Assembly: GCF_014137975.1 (NCBI RefSeq)
Contig: NZ_JACGWZ010000001.1
Location: 1,488,001 to 1,552,000, forward strand
Length of the DNA stretch: 64,000 nt
Direction of reading: 5' to 3'
Origin: Halosaccharopolyspora lacisalsi
Lineage (GTDB): Bacteria; Actinomycetota; Actinomycetes; Mycobacteriales; Pseudonocardiaceae
Part shown: positions 52,791-60,875 of the stretch, in pieces
Layout of the letters: each line of letters starts with the position of its first letter
How positions within the stretch are numbered: position 1 is the first letter of the stretch
The notes under the pieces: generated by a model
Databases searched by the model: none
Told to the model about the DNA's origin: nothing
What the model saw: only the letters and a program-made list of their open reading frames with translations
Position numbers and translations under genes: made by a program

Positions 52791-53810
52791 TCAACTCGCG
52801 GACGGGTCGACCAGGACGTAATCCTCGGGCAGGGGCTCGTCTGCGAGGTGGGCCTGCAGCATTTCCGTGATGCCCGCGGCGATGCGCTGCTGGGCCTGGA
52901 GGGTCATGCCCGAGCAGTGGATCGTCATGGCGTGGTCGGGCATGGTGCGCCACGGGTGGTCGGCCGGGGCGGGTTGCGGGTACCAGGTGTCGCCGGCGTA
53001 GCCGCCGAGGTGGCCGCTTTCCAGGGCTTCTACGAGTGCGTCCCGGTCGACGATCGGACCGCGTGCGGTGTTGACCAGCCAGGCTCCGGGTTTCATCGCC
53101 GCCAGGCGCTCACGGCCGATCAGGGCCTGGCTGCCGGTCATCAGCGGCAGGGCCAGGCACACGACGTCGGACTCGGTGATGAGGTCGTCGAGGCGGGCGT
53201 ACTTCACTCCCAACACCGATTCGTCGGCCGGAGTGCGGCGGTGGTTGGCGTAGTAGAGCATCCGCACGTCGAAGGCCTTCAGCCGCAGCGCCGTGCGCGC
53301 CCCGATCGCGCCGAGGCCGACAAGGCCGACGGTCTTGCCCTCGAGGTCGTGGGCCCTCTCGGCGACTGCGGCCACGTCCCAGCGCCCGTCGAGGACCTGG
53401 TGATAGGCCGGCATCATGTTGCGCACCAGCGCCAGGATCTGCATGACGTTGTGCTCGGCGACGCTGACGACGTTGGAGCCGGTGACCTCGGCGAGACCGA
53501 TGCCGTGTTGGCGGGCGGTTTCCCAGTCGACGTGGTCGGAGCCGATGCCGGCGTTGAGGACCAGTTTCAGGTTCTTCGCCGCCCCGAGGCGCTCCGCGCT
53601 GAGATACACCGGCCAGAACGGCGTGGTGATCAGCACCTCCGCGTCGGCGAGCTCTCGATCCAGCCCGTCACCGGTCTCGGTGGTGCCGACCAACGTGTGG
53701 CCTCGCTGCTCCAGCAACGGGCGCAGCCCCAGCGCGTTCTCGGCAGCAGCGATCACAGCCGACTCGTCCCGGACGTTGCCGGTCGGGTAGGAAACGTAGA
53801 CGACCTTCAC
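52791..53810 (-). CDS. NAD-dependent formate dehydrogenase-like D-2-hydroxyacid dehydrogenase
   Basis: A 339-residue protein. Formate dehydrogenase features are TTPFWPVYLSAERLGAAKNL, LNAGIGSDHVDWETARQHGI, EVTGSNVVSVAEHNVMQILA LVRN, VGLVGLGAIGARTALRL (NAD site), MKPGAWLVNTARGPIVDRDA and YAGDTWYPQPAPADHPWRTM P followed by IHCSGMTLQAQQR (active-site His in HxSG). The PQPAPxDHPWRTMP block is specific to NAD-FDH rather than general hydroxyacid dehydrogenases. It lacks the long N-terminal extension of bacterial FDH (family ~400 residues). GTG 53810 follows AAGGGGGGCGC. Confidence 0.85.
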   Translation of the reverse strand: MKVVYVSYPTGNVRDESAVIAAAENALGLRPLLEQRGHTLVGTTETGDGLDRELADAEVLITTPFWPVYLSAERLGAAKNLKLVLNAGIGSDHVDWETARQHGIGLAEVTGSNVVSVAEHNVMQILALVRNMMPAYHQVLDGRWDVAAVAERAHDLEGKTVGLVGLGAIGARTALRLKAFDVRMLYYANHRRTPADESVLGVKYARLDDLITESDVVCLALPLMTGSQALIGRERLAAMKPGAWLVNTARGPIVDRDALVEALESGHLGGYAGDTWYPQPAPADHPWRTMPDHAMTIHCSGMTLQAQQRIAAGITEMLQAHLADEPLPEDYVLVDPSAS

Positions 53811-54284
53811 GCGCCCCCCTTGCATGCGGCGGCTGGCACCTCGTTCTGATCGTTCTGACCAGTCGCATACCCGGCAGCGGAGACCCGAAAACTCGACGAC
53901 GGGTTCGCCGGTCGACACGTTCGGTGCAGACCGTTTCCAAGTGAGCTGACAATCGTCTCGCCGACACGAGCCTCCGACGCACCGAGAAGGCACGGGACGG
54001 ACACGGCCGGGCCGGTGGGCGGCAGCGGATGCGCGCTGCCCTGTTCGAGGTGCAGCCGGAGCACGGCTGAAACCGACGTCGTCCTCGCCCGTGCCGCGCG
54101 GTACGGGCGAGGTTTGTGGCGCGGTTACGGTCCTCGTGCACCGGGTGGTTGCGCGCGACGCGTCGAACATTCAGCGCCCAGGACCTGAAGTCCCATTTCC
54201 TGGAGCACGTGGCCATGGAGGAGTGGACTCATGCGAGTCACGTTGAGCTACGGTGCGGCGACATCAGGGTGGAGGACGACCCCG
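53811..54284. other. intergenic stretch without a recognised gene
   Basis: About 470 bp upstream of the formate dehydrogenase. It should contain its promoter. No gene recognised. Confidence 0.35.
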
Positions 54285-54636
54285 GCGCCAAGCTGGTGGA
54301 AACGACCGAGCTGACCGCGTCGCAGGTCGAGTACTCGCTGCTGGAACGCACCGTGGAGGGCGAGCTGCTGCCCATGACCGAGGAACTCGGCCTCGGCGTC
54401 ACTCGTGGGCCCGCTGCGCGGAGGGCTGCTGTCCGGCGAGTACACGCGGGAGAACGCGGACACCACCCGGCCCGACCGCGGCGAGAACATGACGGGGCAG
54501 CTGACCGAGCAGGACTACGCGCTGATCGAGCAACTGCGCGAGGTCGCCGACGGCCACGGCAGCACGGCCGTGGCCCTGGCCTGGGTCCAGCAGCGCTCCC
54601 GGGTGAGCTCGACCGTCATCGGGTCACGCCGGTGCG
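54285..54636 (+). pseudogene. aldo/keto reductase, C-terminal fragment with frameshift
   Basis: One frame gives LTASQVEYSLLERTVEGELL PMTEELGLGVT; after a shift near 54405 another gives GPLRGGLLSGEYTRENADTT and TAVALAWVQQRSRVSSTVIG SR. These are the AKR blocks QxEYSLxxRxxExEL, GPLxxGLLTGKY and ALAWVxxxxxVxxxIxGxR. The N-terminal half with the catalytic Tyr/Lys is lost. It runs directly into an OsmC piece. Confidence 0.7.
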
Positions 54637-54870
54637 GATGCCGACGGCGATGGGCGGCAGCGGGCAGGGCCCAACCCCGAGCAGCTGTTCGCCGCCGCCT
54701 ACGCCGCGTGCTTCCACGGTGCGCTGCGGCTGACGGCCACAAACAGCGGCACCACGGTCCCCGACGGGGCAACCATCGACGCCGGGGTCGGCATCGGACC
54801 GGACGAGACCAGCTTCGGCCTCACCGCGGCCCCGACCGGCCACCTGCCGGACCTGGACCAGCAGACCGCC
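54637..54870 (+). pseudogene. OsmC/Ohr family peroxiredoxin-like fragment
   Basis: TPVRMPTAMGGSGQGP in one frame and NPEQLFAAAYAACFHGALRL, then DAGVGIGPDETSFGLTAAPT in the next. This is the Ohr N-terminal half: the GGxGxxxNPEQLFAxGYAACF block contains the peroxidatic Cys. The second Cys half is missing. One frame change sits between the two blocks. Confidence 0.7.
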
Positions 54871-54882
54871 GACGATCCCGGA

Positions 54883-55182
54883 GTGCGGAGCTCCCCCGAG
54901 CGGTTCTACGGTGGCACCGTGTACCAAACCCCCGCCGGAGCACTGCTCGGACTGCGCCCGGTGGCCCCCGCAGGACAACGGTTCGCCTCCGAACACGCCG
55001 GCCTGGACCACGCCGGTTTCCGGGTCGACTCCCGTGAGGACCTGGTGGCCGCTCGTCAGCGGTTCTGCGTCGCCGGGATTCCCCACGGAGAGGTCACCGA
55101 CCTGCCGGAGGTGGGTCTGGCCATCCTCTCCTGCAGCGACCCCGACGGCATCCACCCCGCCCCGTCCACCTCCTTGCCCTGA
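54883..55182 (+). pseudogene. VOC/glyoxalase-like C-terminal fragment
   Basis: The frame reads RFYGGTVYQTPAGALLGLRP, then EHAGLDHAGFRVDSREDLVA, FCVAGIPHGEVTDLPEVGLA and ILSCSDPDGIH. The HxGFRVxSREDLxAxxxRL and FxDPDGIxxEL blocks are typical of VOC proteins. The start of the domain is missing and the last strand is altered. It may be translated from ATG 54883 but is probably not functional. Confidence 0.55.
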
Positions 55183-55318
55183 TCCGGCCACCCGCCCCGG
55201 ACCTCCCGGGCACGTGCGTACCGACGACGCGCACACGGTCCGCAGAGGCCGGAACCGGGAAGTCCACCCTGGCCTCACCGAGTGAACGAAAGACGTCGTC
55301 GACGATCGAGGAGCAACG

Positions 55319-56326
55319 ATGCGAGCCGTGCAGGTCGCCCGAGCGGGCGCCCCACTGGAACTGGTCGAACGGGACGCTCCCCAGGTCCGCGACGATCAGG
55401 TGCGGGTGCGCGTGGAAGCGTGCGGAGTCTGCCACAGCGACATGTGGGCCAAGGAGGGAGTGCTGCCCAGCACGCCGTATCCGATCGTCCCCGGTCACGA
55501 GATCGTGGGAGTGATCGACGAGCTCGGTCCGGCGGTGACCGGACCGTGGCAGCGGGGAGAACGAGTGGGGATCGGCTGGTTCGGCGGGTCCTGCCACCAC
55601 TGCGAGTCCTGCCGGCGGGGCGACTTCGTCACCTGCCCGAACGGCACGGTCCCCGGTATCACCTTCGACGGGGGCTACGCCGAGCACGTCGTGGTCTCGG
55701 CCGACGCCCTGGTCCGCATGCCCGCCGAACTGTCCGCGGTCGAGGCCGCGCCGCTGCTGTGCGCCGGCGTCACGACCTACCACGCGCTGCGGGAGAGCAC
55801 CGCCCGGCCCGGTGACCGCGTCGCCGTGCTCGGCGTCGGTGGACTGGGGCACCTGGGCATCCAGTTCGCCGCCCGGATGGGCATGGAGGTCGTCGCGATC
55901 TCCCGCGGCCCCGGCAAGGCCGACCTCGCCCACCAGCTGGGTGCGCACCACCACATCGACAGCCAGGCCACCGACCCCGGCCGGGCCCTGGCCGAGCTCG
56001 GCGGTGCCCAAGTGGTGCTGGCGACCGCGGCCAGCGGGGCGGCGGCCAGCCAGACCGTGTCCGGGCTCGCGGCCCGCGGCCAGCTGCTGGTGCTCGGCGC
56101 GGCCGACGATCCGCTGCAGGTGGCGGCTCCCTCGCTGATCATGCCAGGCGCCTCGATCGTGGGGCACCCCTCCGGGACCTCGAAGGACTCCGAGGACACG
56201 CTCCGGTTCGGCCGGCTCACCGGGGTCCGACCGATGATCGAGACCATGCCGCTGGAAAAGGCGCCCGAGGCCTACGAGAAAATGATCAACAACGAGGCCC
56301 GGTTCCGCATGGTCCTGACCACCTGA
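55319..56326 (+). CDS. zinc-dependent alcohol dehydrogenase
   Basis: A 335-residue MDR enzyme: ACGVCHSDMWAKEG (catalytic Cys), IVPGHEIVGVIDELG (GHE), WFGGSCHHCESCRRGDFVTC (four structural zinc Cys) and VAVLGVGGLGHLGIQFAARM (NAD(P) Rossmann). The GVxHSD start and CxxCxxC loop fit the CAD/Yahk or AdhT-like zinc alcohol dehydrogenase group. ATG 55319 follows GAGGAGCAACG. The next gene, a chloroperoxidase-like hydrolase, starts 67 bp downstream, so they are probably cotranscribed. Substrate unknown. Confidence 0.92.
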   Translation: MRAVQVARAGAPLELVERDAPQVRDDQVRVRVEACGVCHSDMWAKEGVLPSTPYPIVPGHEIVGVIDELGPAVTGPWQRGERVGIGWFGGSCHHCESCRRGDFVTCPNGTVPGITFDGGYAEHVVVSADALVRMPAELSAVEAAPLLCAGVTTYHALRESTARPGDRVAVLGVGGLGHLGIQFAARMGMEVVAISRGPGKADLAHQLGAHHHIDSQATDPGRALAELGGAQVVLATAASGAAASQTVSGLAARGQLLVLGAADDPLQVAAPSLIMPGASIVGHPSGTSKDSEDTLRFGRLTGVRPMIETMPLEKAPEAYEKMINNEARFRMVLTT

Positions 56327-56393
56327 CCGACACCGACGTGGACACGTCGACGGGCCACCGTCACGGCCCGTCGCGAAACGAGGAGGATCCGTC

Positions 56394-57227
56394 ATGGCAC
56401 TGGTGCGAGTCGGTACCGAGAACAGCGCTCCGGTCGAGCTGTACTACGAGGACCACGGCTCGGGAAGCCCGGTCGTGCTCATCCACGGGTGGCCGCTCAG
56501 CGGCCGGTCCTGGGAGAACCAGGTCCCGGAACTCGTGGAAGCGGGCCACCGCGTGATCACCTACGACCGCCGCGGTTTCGGTCGCTCGTCGCAACCGTGG
56601 AACGGCTACGATTACGACACGTTCGCCGCCGACCTCGACGCACTGCTGAACCACCTCGACCTGCGGGACGCGACGCTGGTCGGCTTCTCGATGGGCGGCG
56701 GCGAGGTCGTGCGCTACCTCAGCCGCTACGGCACCGACCGCGTGGCCGGGGCCGTGTTGGCCTCCGCGGTGCCGCCCTACCTCTACCAGAGCGCGGACAA
56801 CCCCGCCGGTGGGCTGGACGACGCGACGATCCAGCAGTTCCGCGACGGCGTGCGCGGCGACCGCATCGCGTTCCTCGACGGGTTCGTCACCACCTTCTTC
56901 ACCGCCGGCGAGCGCTCCGACCTGGTCAGCGAGCCCAACCGCCGCTACCACCTCGAGATGGCCTCCTTCGCCTCGCCGAAGGGCACGCTGGACTGCATCA
57001 CCGCGTTCGGGCTCACCGACTTCCGCGCGGAGCTCGCCGAGGTGTCCGCACCGACGCTGGTCATCCACGGCGACTCCGATGCGATCGTGCCGTTCGAGGT
57101 CAGCGGCAAGCGCTCCCACGAGACGATCACCCACAGCTCGCTGGCGCTGATCAAGGGCGGTCCGCACGGGCTCAACGTCACCCACCCCGAGCAGTTCAAC
57201 CGCGCCCTGCTCGACTTCCTGTCCTGA
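56394..57227 (+). CDS. alpha/beta hydrolase, non-haem chloroperoxidase-like
   Basis: A 277-residue protein. Core blocks are VVLIHGWPLSGRSWENQVPE (oxyanion HGW), YDRRGFGRSSQPWNGYDYDT, GFSMGGGEVVRYLSRYG (nucleophile Ser ~98), VIHGDSDAIVPFEVSGKRSH (Asp ~227) and GGPHGLNVTHPEQFN (His ~256). The RRGFGRSSQPWxGYDYDTFA and FSMGGGEVxRY motifs are those of cofactor-free haloperoxidases/esterases. ATG follows GAGGAGGATCC. It lies 67 bp after a zinc alcohol dehydrogenase. Confidence 0.93.
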   Translation: MALVRVGTENSAPVELYYEDHGSGSPVVLIHGWPLSGRSWENQVPELVEAGHRVITYDRRGFGRSSQPWNGYDYDTFAADLDALLNHLDLRDATLVGFSMGGGEVVRYLSRYGTDRVAGAVLASAVPPYLYQSADNPAGGLDDATIQQFRDGVRGDRIAFLDGFVTTFFTAGERSDLVSEPNRRYHLEMASFASPKGTLDCITAFGLTDFRAELAEVSAPTLVIHGDSDAIVPFEVSGKRSHETITHSSLALIKGGPHGLNVTHPEQFNRALLDFLS

Positions 57228-57449
57228 ACGGCCACGAGGACGTCGTGCTCCCCCGAGAAGACGCGGCCGCTTACGACACCACCCGGCCCTACGAACTGTC
57301 GTTCCGGGAAACCTACGAGTCCTCGTTGCCGGCTCGACCCCGCACGGCCCTGGACCGTCCGCTGACTTCCTCCGCGCTCGCACCGCCCACCCGGTGGTCA
57401 CGGGACCAGGTGCTTCAGCGACTCATCGGGACGTTCTTCGACCGACAAC

Positions 57450-58066
57450 GACTACAGCGCGTCCGGGAAAGACCTCGCCGACCCGGCGCTCGCCCACCGG
57501 AGCCCGTTGTCGCTCGCGGCACGCTGGGACGGCGCGGCGGCGGCGCTGCAGGGAAGCGGCCTGCATGAACCGGTGTACCCGCTTGCGCGAGACCTGCTCA
57601 CCCCATCGAGCCAGCAGGCTGCCCTCCGGGTGCCCACTCGGTGGCGATGCCGTTCCGTGATGTTGATGATTTTTCCGTTGGTGTTTCATCGTTGCTCCGT
57701 TGTTCCGACGGTTTCTTGTCGAGCCATTCGTGGACCCTGACGGCGCACATCCGGCATGCGGGAGGTGGACGTCGCCGTGTGCTCCGGTTGGTCTTCGGGT
57801 CATTCGACGTCGACGACCGAGTACCTCACTTCGGGTGATGCGCGAAGTGCTCCGTCGCCCGCTTCAAAAATCGAGCTCCATGCGCACCGTGTTGTAGTCC
57901 TTGCGGAGCTGTTCCAGTTCAGCGCGTTTCGAGTCGCCAACGTTCCCTCGGTCACCTCGAGATCGCGGGCAACTTCGACGACCGGATTACCCGACTCAGG
58001 TGCCAACTCTGCCCCACGGGCGCGATACTCGGCAGTGCGCCTCCGCCGCGAAGCCGTCATGGTCAA
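57450..58066 (-). mobile_element. IS3-family element remnant
   Basis: On the minus strand the OrfA-like part reads RRRRTAEYRARGAELAPESG then EVARDLEVTEGTLA (the IS3 OrfA HTH). About 400 bp further along, EQVSRKRVHRFMQAASLQRR RR matches the OrfB N-terminal VSRKRVARLMRxAGLxGR. The rest is lost or frameshifted. Flanking DNA (57228-57450 and 58067-58300) holds no recognised gene. Confidence 0.55.
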
Positions 58067-58301
58067 CCTGTTTCACAGCGAGTCGATCACCGCTCTCGCC
58101 TGTCCGCTGTGGGAACTGTCCAGGAGGCAGCACGAGCTCGGTGATGGCCTCCCCGGTGGGCGGCCGTTCTGGTCGGTGTCGAAGGGCCGGTGGCGCGGGG
58201 TCGTGTCCTTCGTGGAGGAACCAGGTGCTCTGTCCATCCTCAGTTTTGACGGATCGGGCGCGTGGGTAGTCGTGAACTGGATCTTGTGAGGAGGGAATCC
58301 C

Positions 58302-59642
58302 ATGGAGCGCAACAGAGTGGTGATCGTGGGAGGTGGATTCGCCGGATATCACGCGGCGGAACACCTCGCCAAGAGCGTGGATCCGAACGAGACCGAGATC
58401 GTTCTGATCAACCCCACGGACTACTTCCTGTACCTTCCGCTGTTGCCCGAGGTCGCGTCCGGCATCTTGGATCCTCGATCGGTCTCGATCCCGCTGCCCG
58501 GGGCGTTCCCCGGTGTGCGGTTCGTCCTCGGTGAGGTCACCGCGGTGGACCCGGATCGCCAGGAGCTGACCTATACCGATCCCGAGGACAACACGGGTTC
58601 GCTGTCGTTCGACCGCGTGGTGCTGGCTGCGGGCAGCGTCAACAAGCTGTTGCCGATTCCGGGAGTCGCCACGCACGGGCACGGCTTTCGGGGTGTTCCG
58701 GAGGCCCTGTACTTCCGCGATCACGTGACCCGGCAGGTCGAGCTGGCGGCCGCTACCGACGACCAGCAGGAGCGCGACGCCCGATGCACGTTCGTCGTGG
58801 TCGGCGCCGGGTATACGGGGACGGAAGTTGCTGCCCAGGGCCCGTCGTTCACCGACATGCTCGCGAAGCGGCACCCGGAACTCAGCGACCAGCCGATGCG
58901 CTGGCTGCTCTTGGACGTCGCACCACGCGTGTTGCCGGGGCTCGACCGACGACTTTCCCGGACGGCTGACAGCGTCCTGCGCAAACGCGGTGTCGAAGTG
59001 CTGACCGAGACGTCGATCGGGGAGGCGTCCGACTCGGGCGTCACGTTCAAGAGCGGTCAGTTCGTGCCCACGCGCTCGCTGATCTGGTGCGTGGGTGTTC
59101 GACCGGATCCCCTCGTGGAGGCGCTCGGCTTGGAGACCCAGCAGGGCAGGCTGGCCGTGACCGAGCAGTTGTCGGTGCCTGGACACGCACATGTGTTCGC
59201 CTGCGGAGACGCGGCCGCGGTACCGGACTCTCAGAATCCTGGTGAACTGGCACCGATGACGGCTCAGCACGCCGTGCGGCAGGGCAAGCTCGCGGGCCGC
59301 AACGTTGCCGCGTCCCTCAAGCGGCAAGCGTTGTCCCGCTACCGCCACAGGGATCTCGGTTTCGTGGTGGATCTCGGAGCCCGAAAGGCCGCGGCGAACC
59401 CGTTGCACGTTCCCATGTCCGGGCTGCCGGCGAAGGCCGTCACGCGCGGCTATCACCTGATGTCCATGCGTTCCAACCGGATACGCGTCGCCACCGATTG
59501 GTTCCTGGACGCCACGAGCCGCCGTCAACTGGTGCAACTCGGCATGGTCCGTTCCGGAACCGTGCCGCTGGACACCGCGTCGCCGGAGGTGCCGAACCTG
59601 CGCTCGAACGGGGGGACTGAGCAGGAGAGCACCGAAGGCTGA
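58302..59642 (+). CDS. NDH-2-type NAD(P)H dehydrogenase flavoprotein
   Basis: A 446-residue two-dinucleotide-binding-domain protein: VVIVGGGFAGYHAAEHLAKS (FAD site, residues 6-25), PTDYFLYLPLLPEVASGILD, DRVVLAAGSVNKLLPIPGV, FVVVGAGYTGTEVAAQG (NADH site, ~165), VFACGDAAAVPDSQNPGELA PMTAQHAVRQG (~305, second FAD motif). This pattern is that of type II NADH:quinone dehydrogenases. No C-terminal membrane helix is evident, so attachment may be by an amphipathic helix. ATG follows GAGGAGGGAATCCC. A butanediol dehydrogenase-like gene follows 41 bp later. Confidence 0.9.
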   Translation: MERNRVVIVGGGFAGYHAAEHLAKSVDPNETEIVLINPTDYFLYLPLLPEVASGILDPRSVSIPLPGAFPGVRFVLGEVTAVDPDRQELTYTDPEDNTGSLSFDRVVLAAGSVNKLLPIPGVATHGHGFRGVPEALYFRDHVTRQVELAAATDDQQERDARCTFVVVGAGYTGTEVAAQGPSFTDMLAKRHPELSDQPMRWLLLDVAPRVLPGLDRRLSRTADSVLRKRGVEVLTETSIGEASDSGVTFKSGQFVPTRSLIWCVGVRPDPLVEALGLETQQGRLAVTEQLSVPGHAHVFACGDAAAVPDSQNPGELAPMTAQHAVRQGKLAGRNVAASLKRQALSRYRHRDLGFVVDLGARKAAANPLHVPMSGLPAKAVTRGYHLMSMRSNRIRVATDWFLDATSRRQLVQLGMVRSGTVPLDTASPEVPNLRSNGGTEQESTEG

Positions 59643-59683
59643 ATCACGCCCGACCAGGACCCCTCCCGACAGAGGAGCTGTTG

Positions 59684-60739
59684 ATGAAGGCCGTGCGCTT
59701 CCACGCGCAAGGTGATTTGCGAGTCGAAGATCTCGACGAGCCGACCGTCGGTCCCGGTGAGGTGAAGCTGAAGGTCGAGTGGTGCGGTTTGTGCGGCACC
59801 GACCTCCACGAGTACACCGCCGGACCGATCTTCGTGCCCACTCGGGACGCGCCGCATGCAGTCACGGGCGAAAGCGCGCCGGTGGTGCTGGGACACGAGT
59901 TCTCCGGACGAGTCGTCGAATGCGGCGAAGAAGTCGCGCGGGTTTCCCGCGGCGACAACGTCGCTGTGGAACCGCTGGTCCGGGACAACACGTGCAACGC
60001 CTGCCAACGCGGTCTCTACAACGTGTGTGACAACGTCGGGTTCCACGGTCTTAGCGGTGGTGGGGGTGGCCTCTCCGAGTACACGGTCGTCCCCGAGTTC
60101 ATGGTGCACCGCCTGCCGGACGGGATGAGCACCGAGATCGGCGCCCTGATCGAGCCGATCGCAGTGGGTTGGCACGCGGTTCAGCAGGCGAACTTCCGGG
60201 CTGGCCAGACCGCGCTCGTGGTCGGGGCCGGACCGATCGGTCTGGTCACCGTGCTCGCGCTCGAGGCAGCAGGTGCCCGGTGGGTGGCGGTCAGCGAGAT
60301 GGCTGATGCCCGCAAGAAGAAGGCAGAGCAGTTCGGTGCGGATCTCGTGCTCGATCCGCAGGAGGACGACGTCGCTGCTAAGGTCCACGAACTCACCGGC
60401 GGAGGTGTGGACGCGGCGTTCGAATGCACCGGCAAGAAGTCGACGCTGGAGACGGCGGTGCACTCCGCCCGTCGGCACGGCGTGGTGTGCAACGTCGCCA
60501 TCTGGGAGCAGCCCACCGAGCTGCGGATGAACGACTTGGTGTTCACCGAGGTCGCGTTGACCTCAAGCCTGGCCTATGCGCACGACTTCCCCGCCGTGCT
60601 GGCCGCGGTGCAGGACGGCAGGATCGACGCGAGCCAGCTGATCACCGCTCGAATCGACCTGGAAGACGTGGTCCGGGGAGGATTCGAGGAGCTCGTCGAC
60701 AACAAGGACCAGCACGTGAAGATCCTCGTGCGGCCCTGA
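59684..60739 (+). CDS. zinc-dependent 2,3-butanediol dehydrogenase-like MDR
   Basis: A 351-residue enzyme: WCGLCGTDLHEYTAGPIFVP (catalytic Cys), VVLGHEFSGRVVECGEEVAR (GHE), VRDNTCNACQRGLYNVCDN (structural zinc Cys), IEPIAVGWHAVQQANFRAGQ and ALVVGAGPIGLVTVLALEAA (NAD site). The CGTDLHEYxxGPIFxP and GLYNVCxxxxFxGLSGGGGG blocks are typical of (R,R)-butanediol dehydrogenases. The ATG at 59684 follows GAGGAGCTG. It is probably cotranscribed with the NDH-2-type gene. It ends convergently with the phospholipase D-like gene. Confidence 0.9.
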   Translation: MKAVRFHAQGDLRVEDLDEPTVGPGEVKLKVEWCGLCGTDLHEYTAGPIFVPTRDAPHAVTGESAPVVLGHEFSGRVVECGEEVARVSRGDNVAVEPLVRDNTCNACQRGLYNVCDNVGFHGLSGGGGGLSEYTVVPEFMVHRLPDGMSTEIGALIEPIAVGWHAVQQANFRAGQTALVVGAGPIGLVTVLALEAAGARWVAVSEMADARKKKAEQFGADLVLDPQEDDVAAKVHELTGGGVDAAFECTGKKSTLETAVHSARRHGVVCNVAIWEQPTELRMNDLVFTEVALTSSLAYAHDFPAVLAAVQDGRIDASQLITARIDLEDVVRGGFEELVDNKDQHVKILVRP

Positions 60740-60875
60740 CTTCGCGTGGAGCTCGTCGCGACCGGGGAACCAGGCCCGGGAAGGCGTGGTGCCGAGCCAC
60801 CGGTTCCGGGGTCCTGCTCGGGCCGCTGACCCGTTTGGCGGTCAAGGGCCGTCCGGGCGGGCCCGCGGTCCGCCC

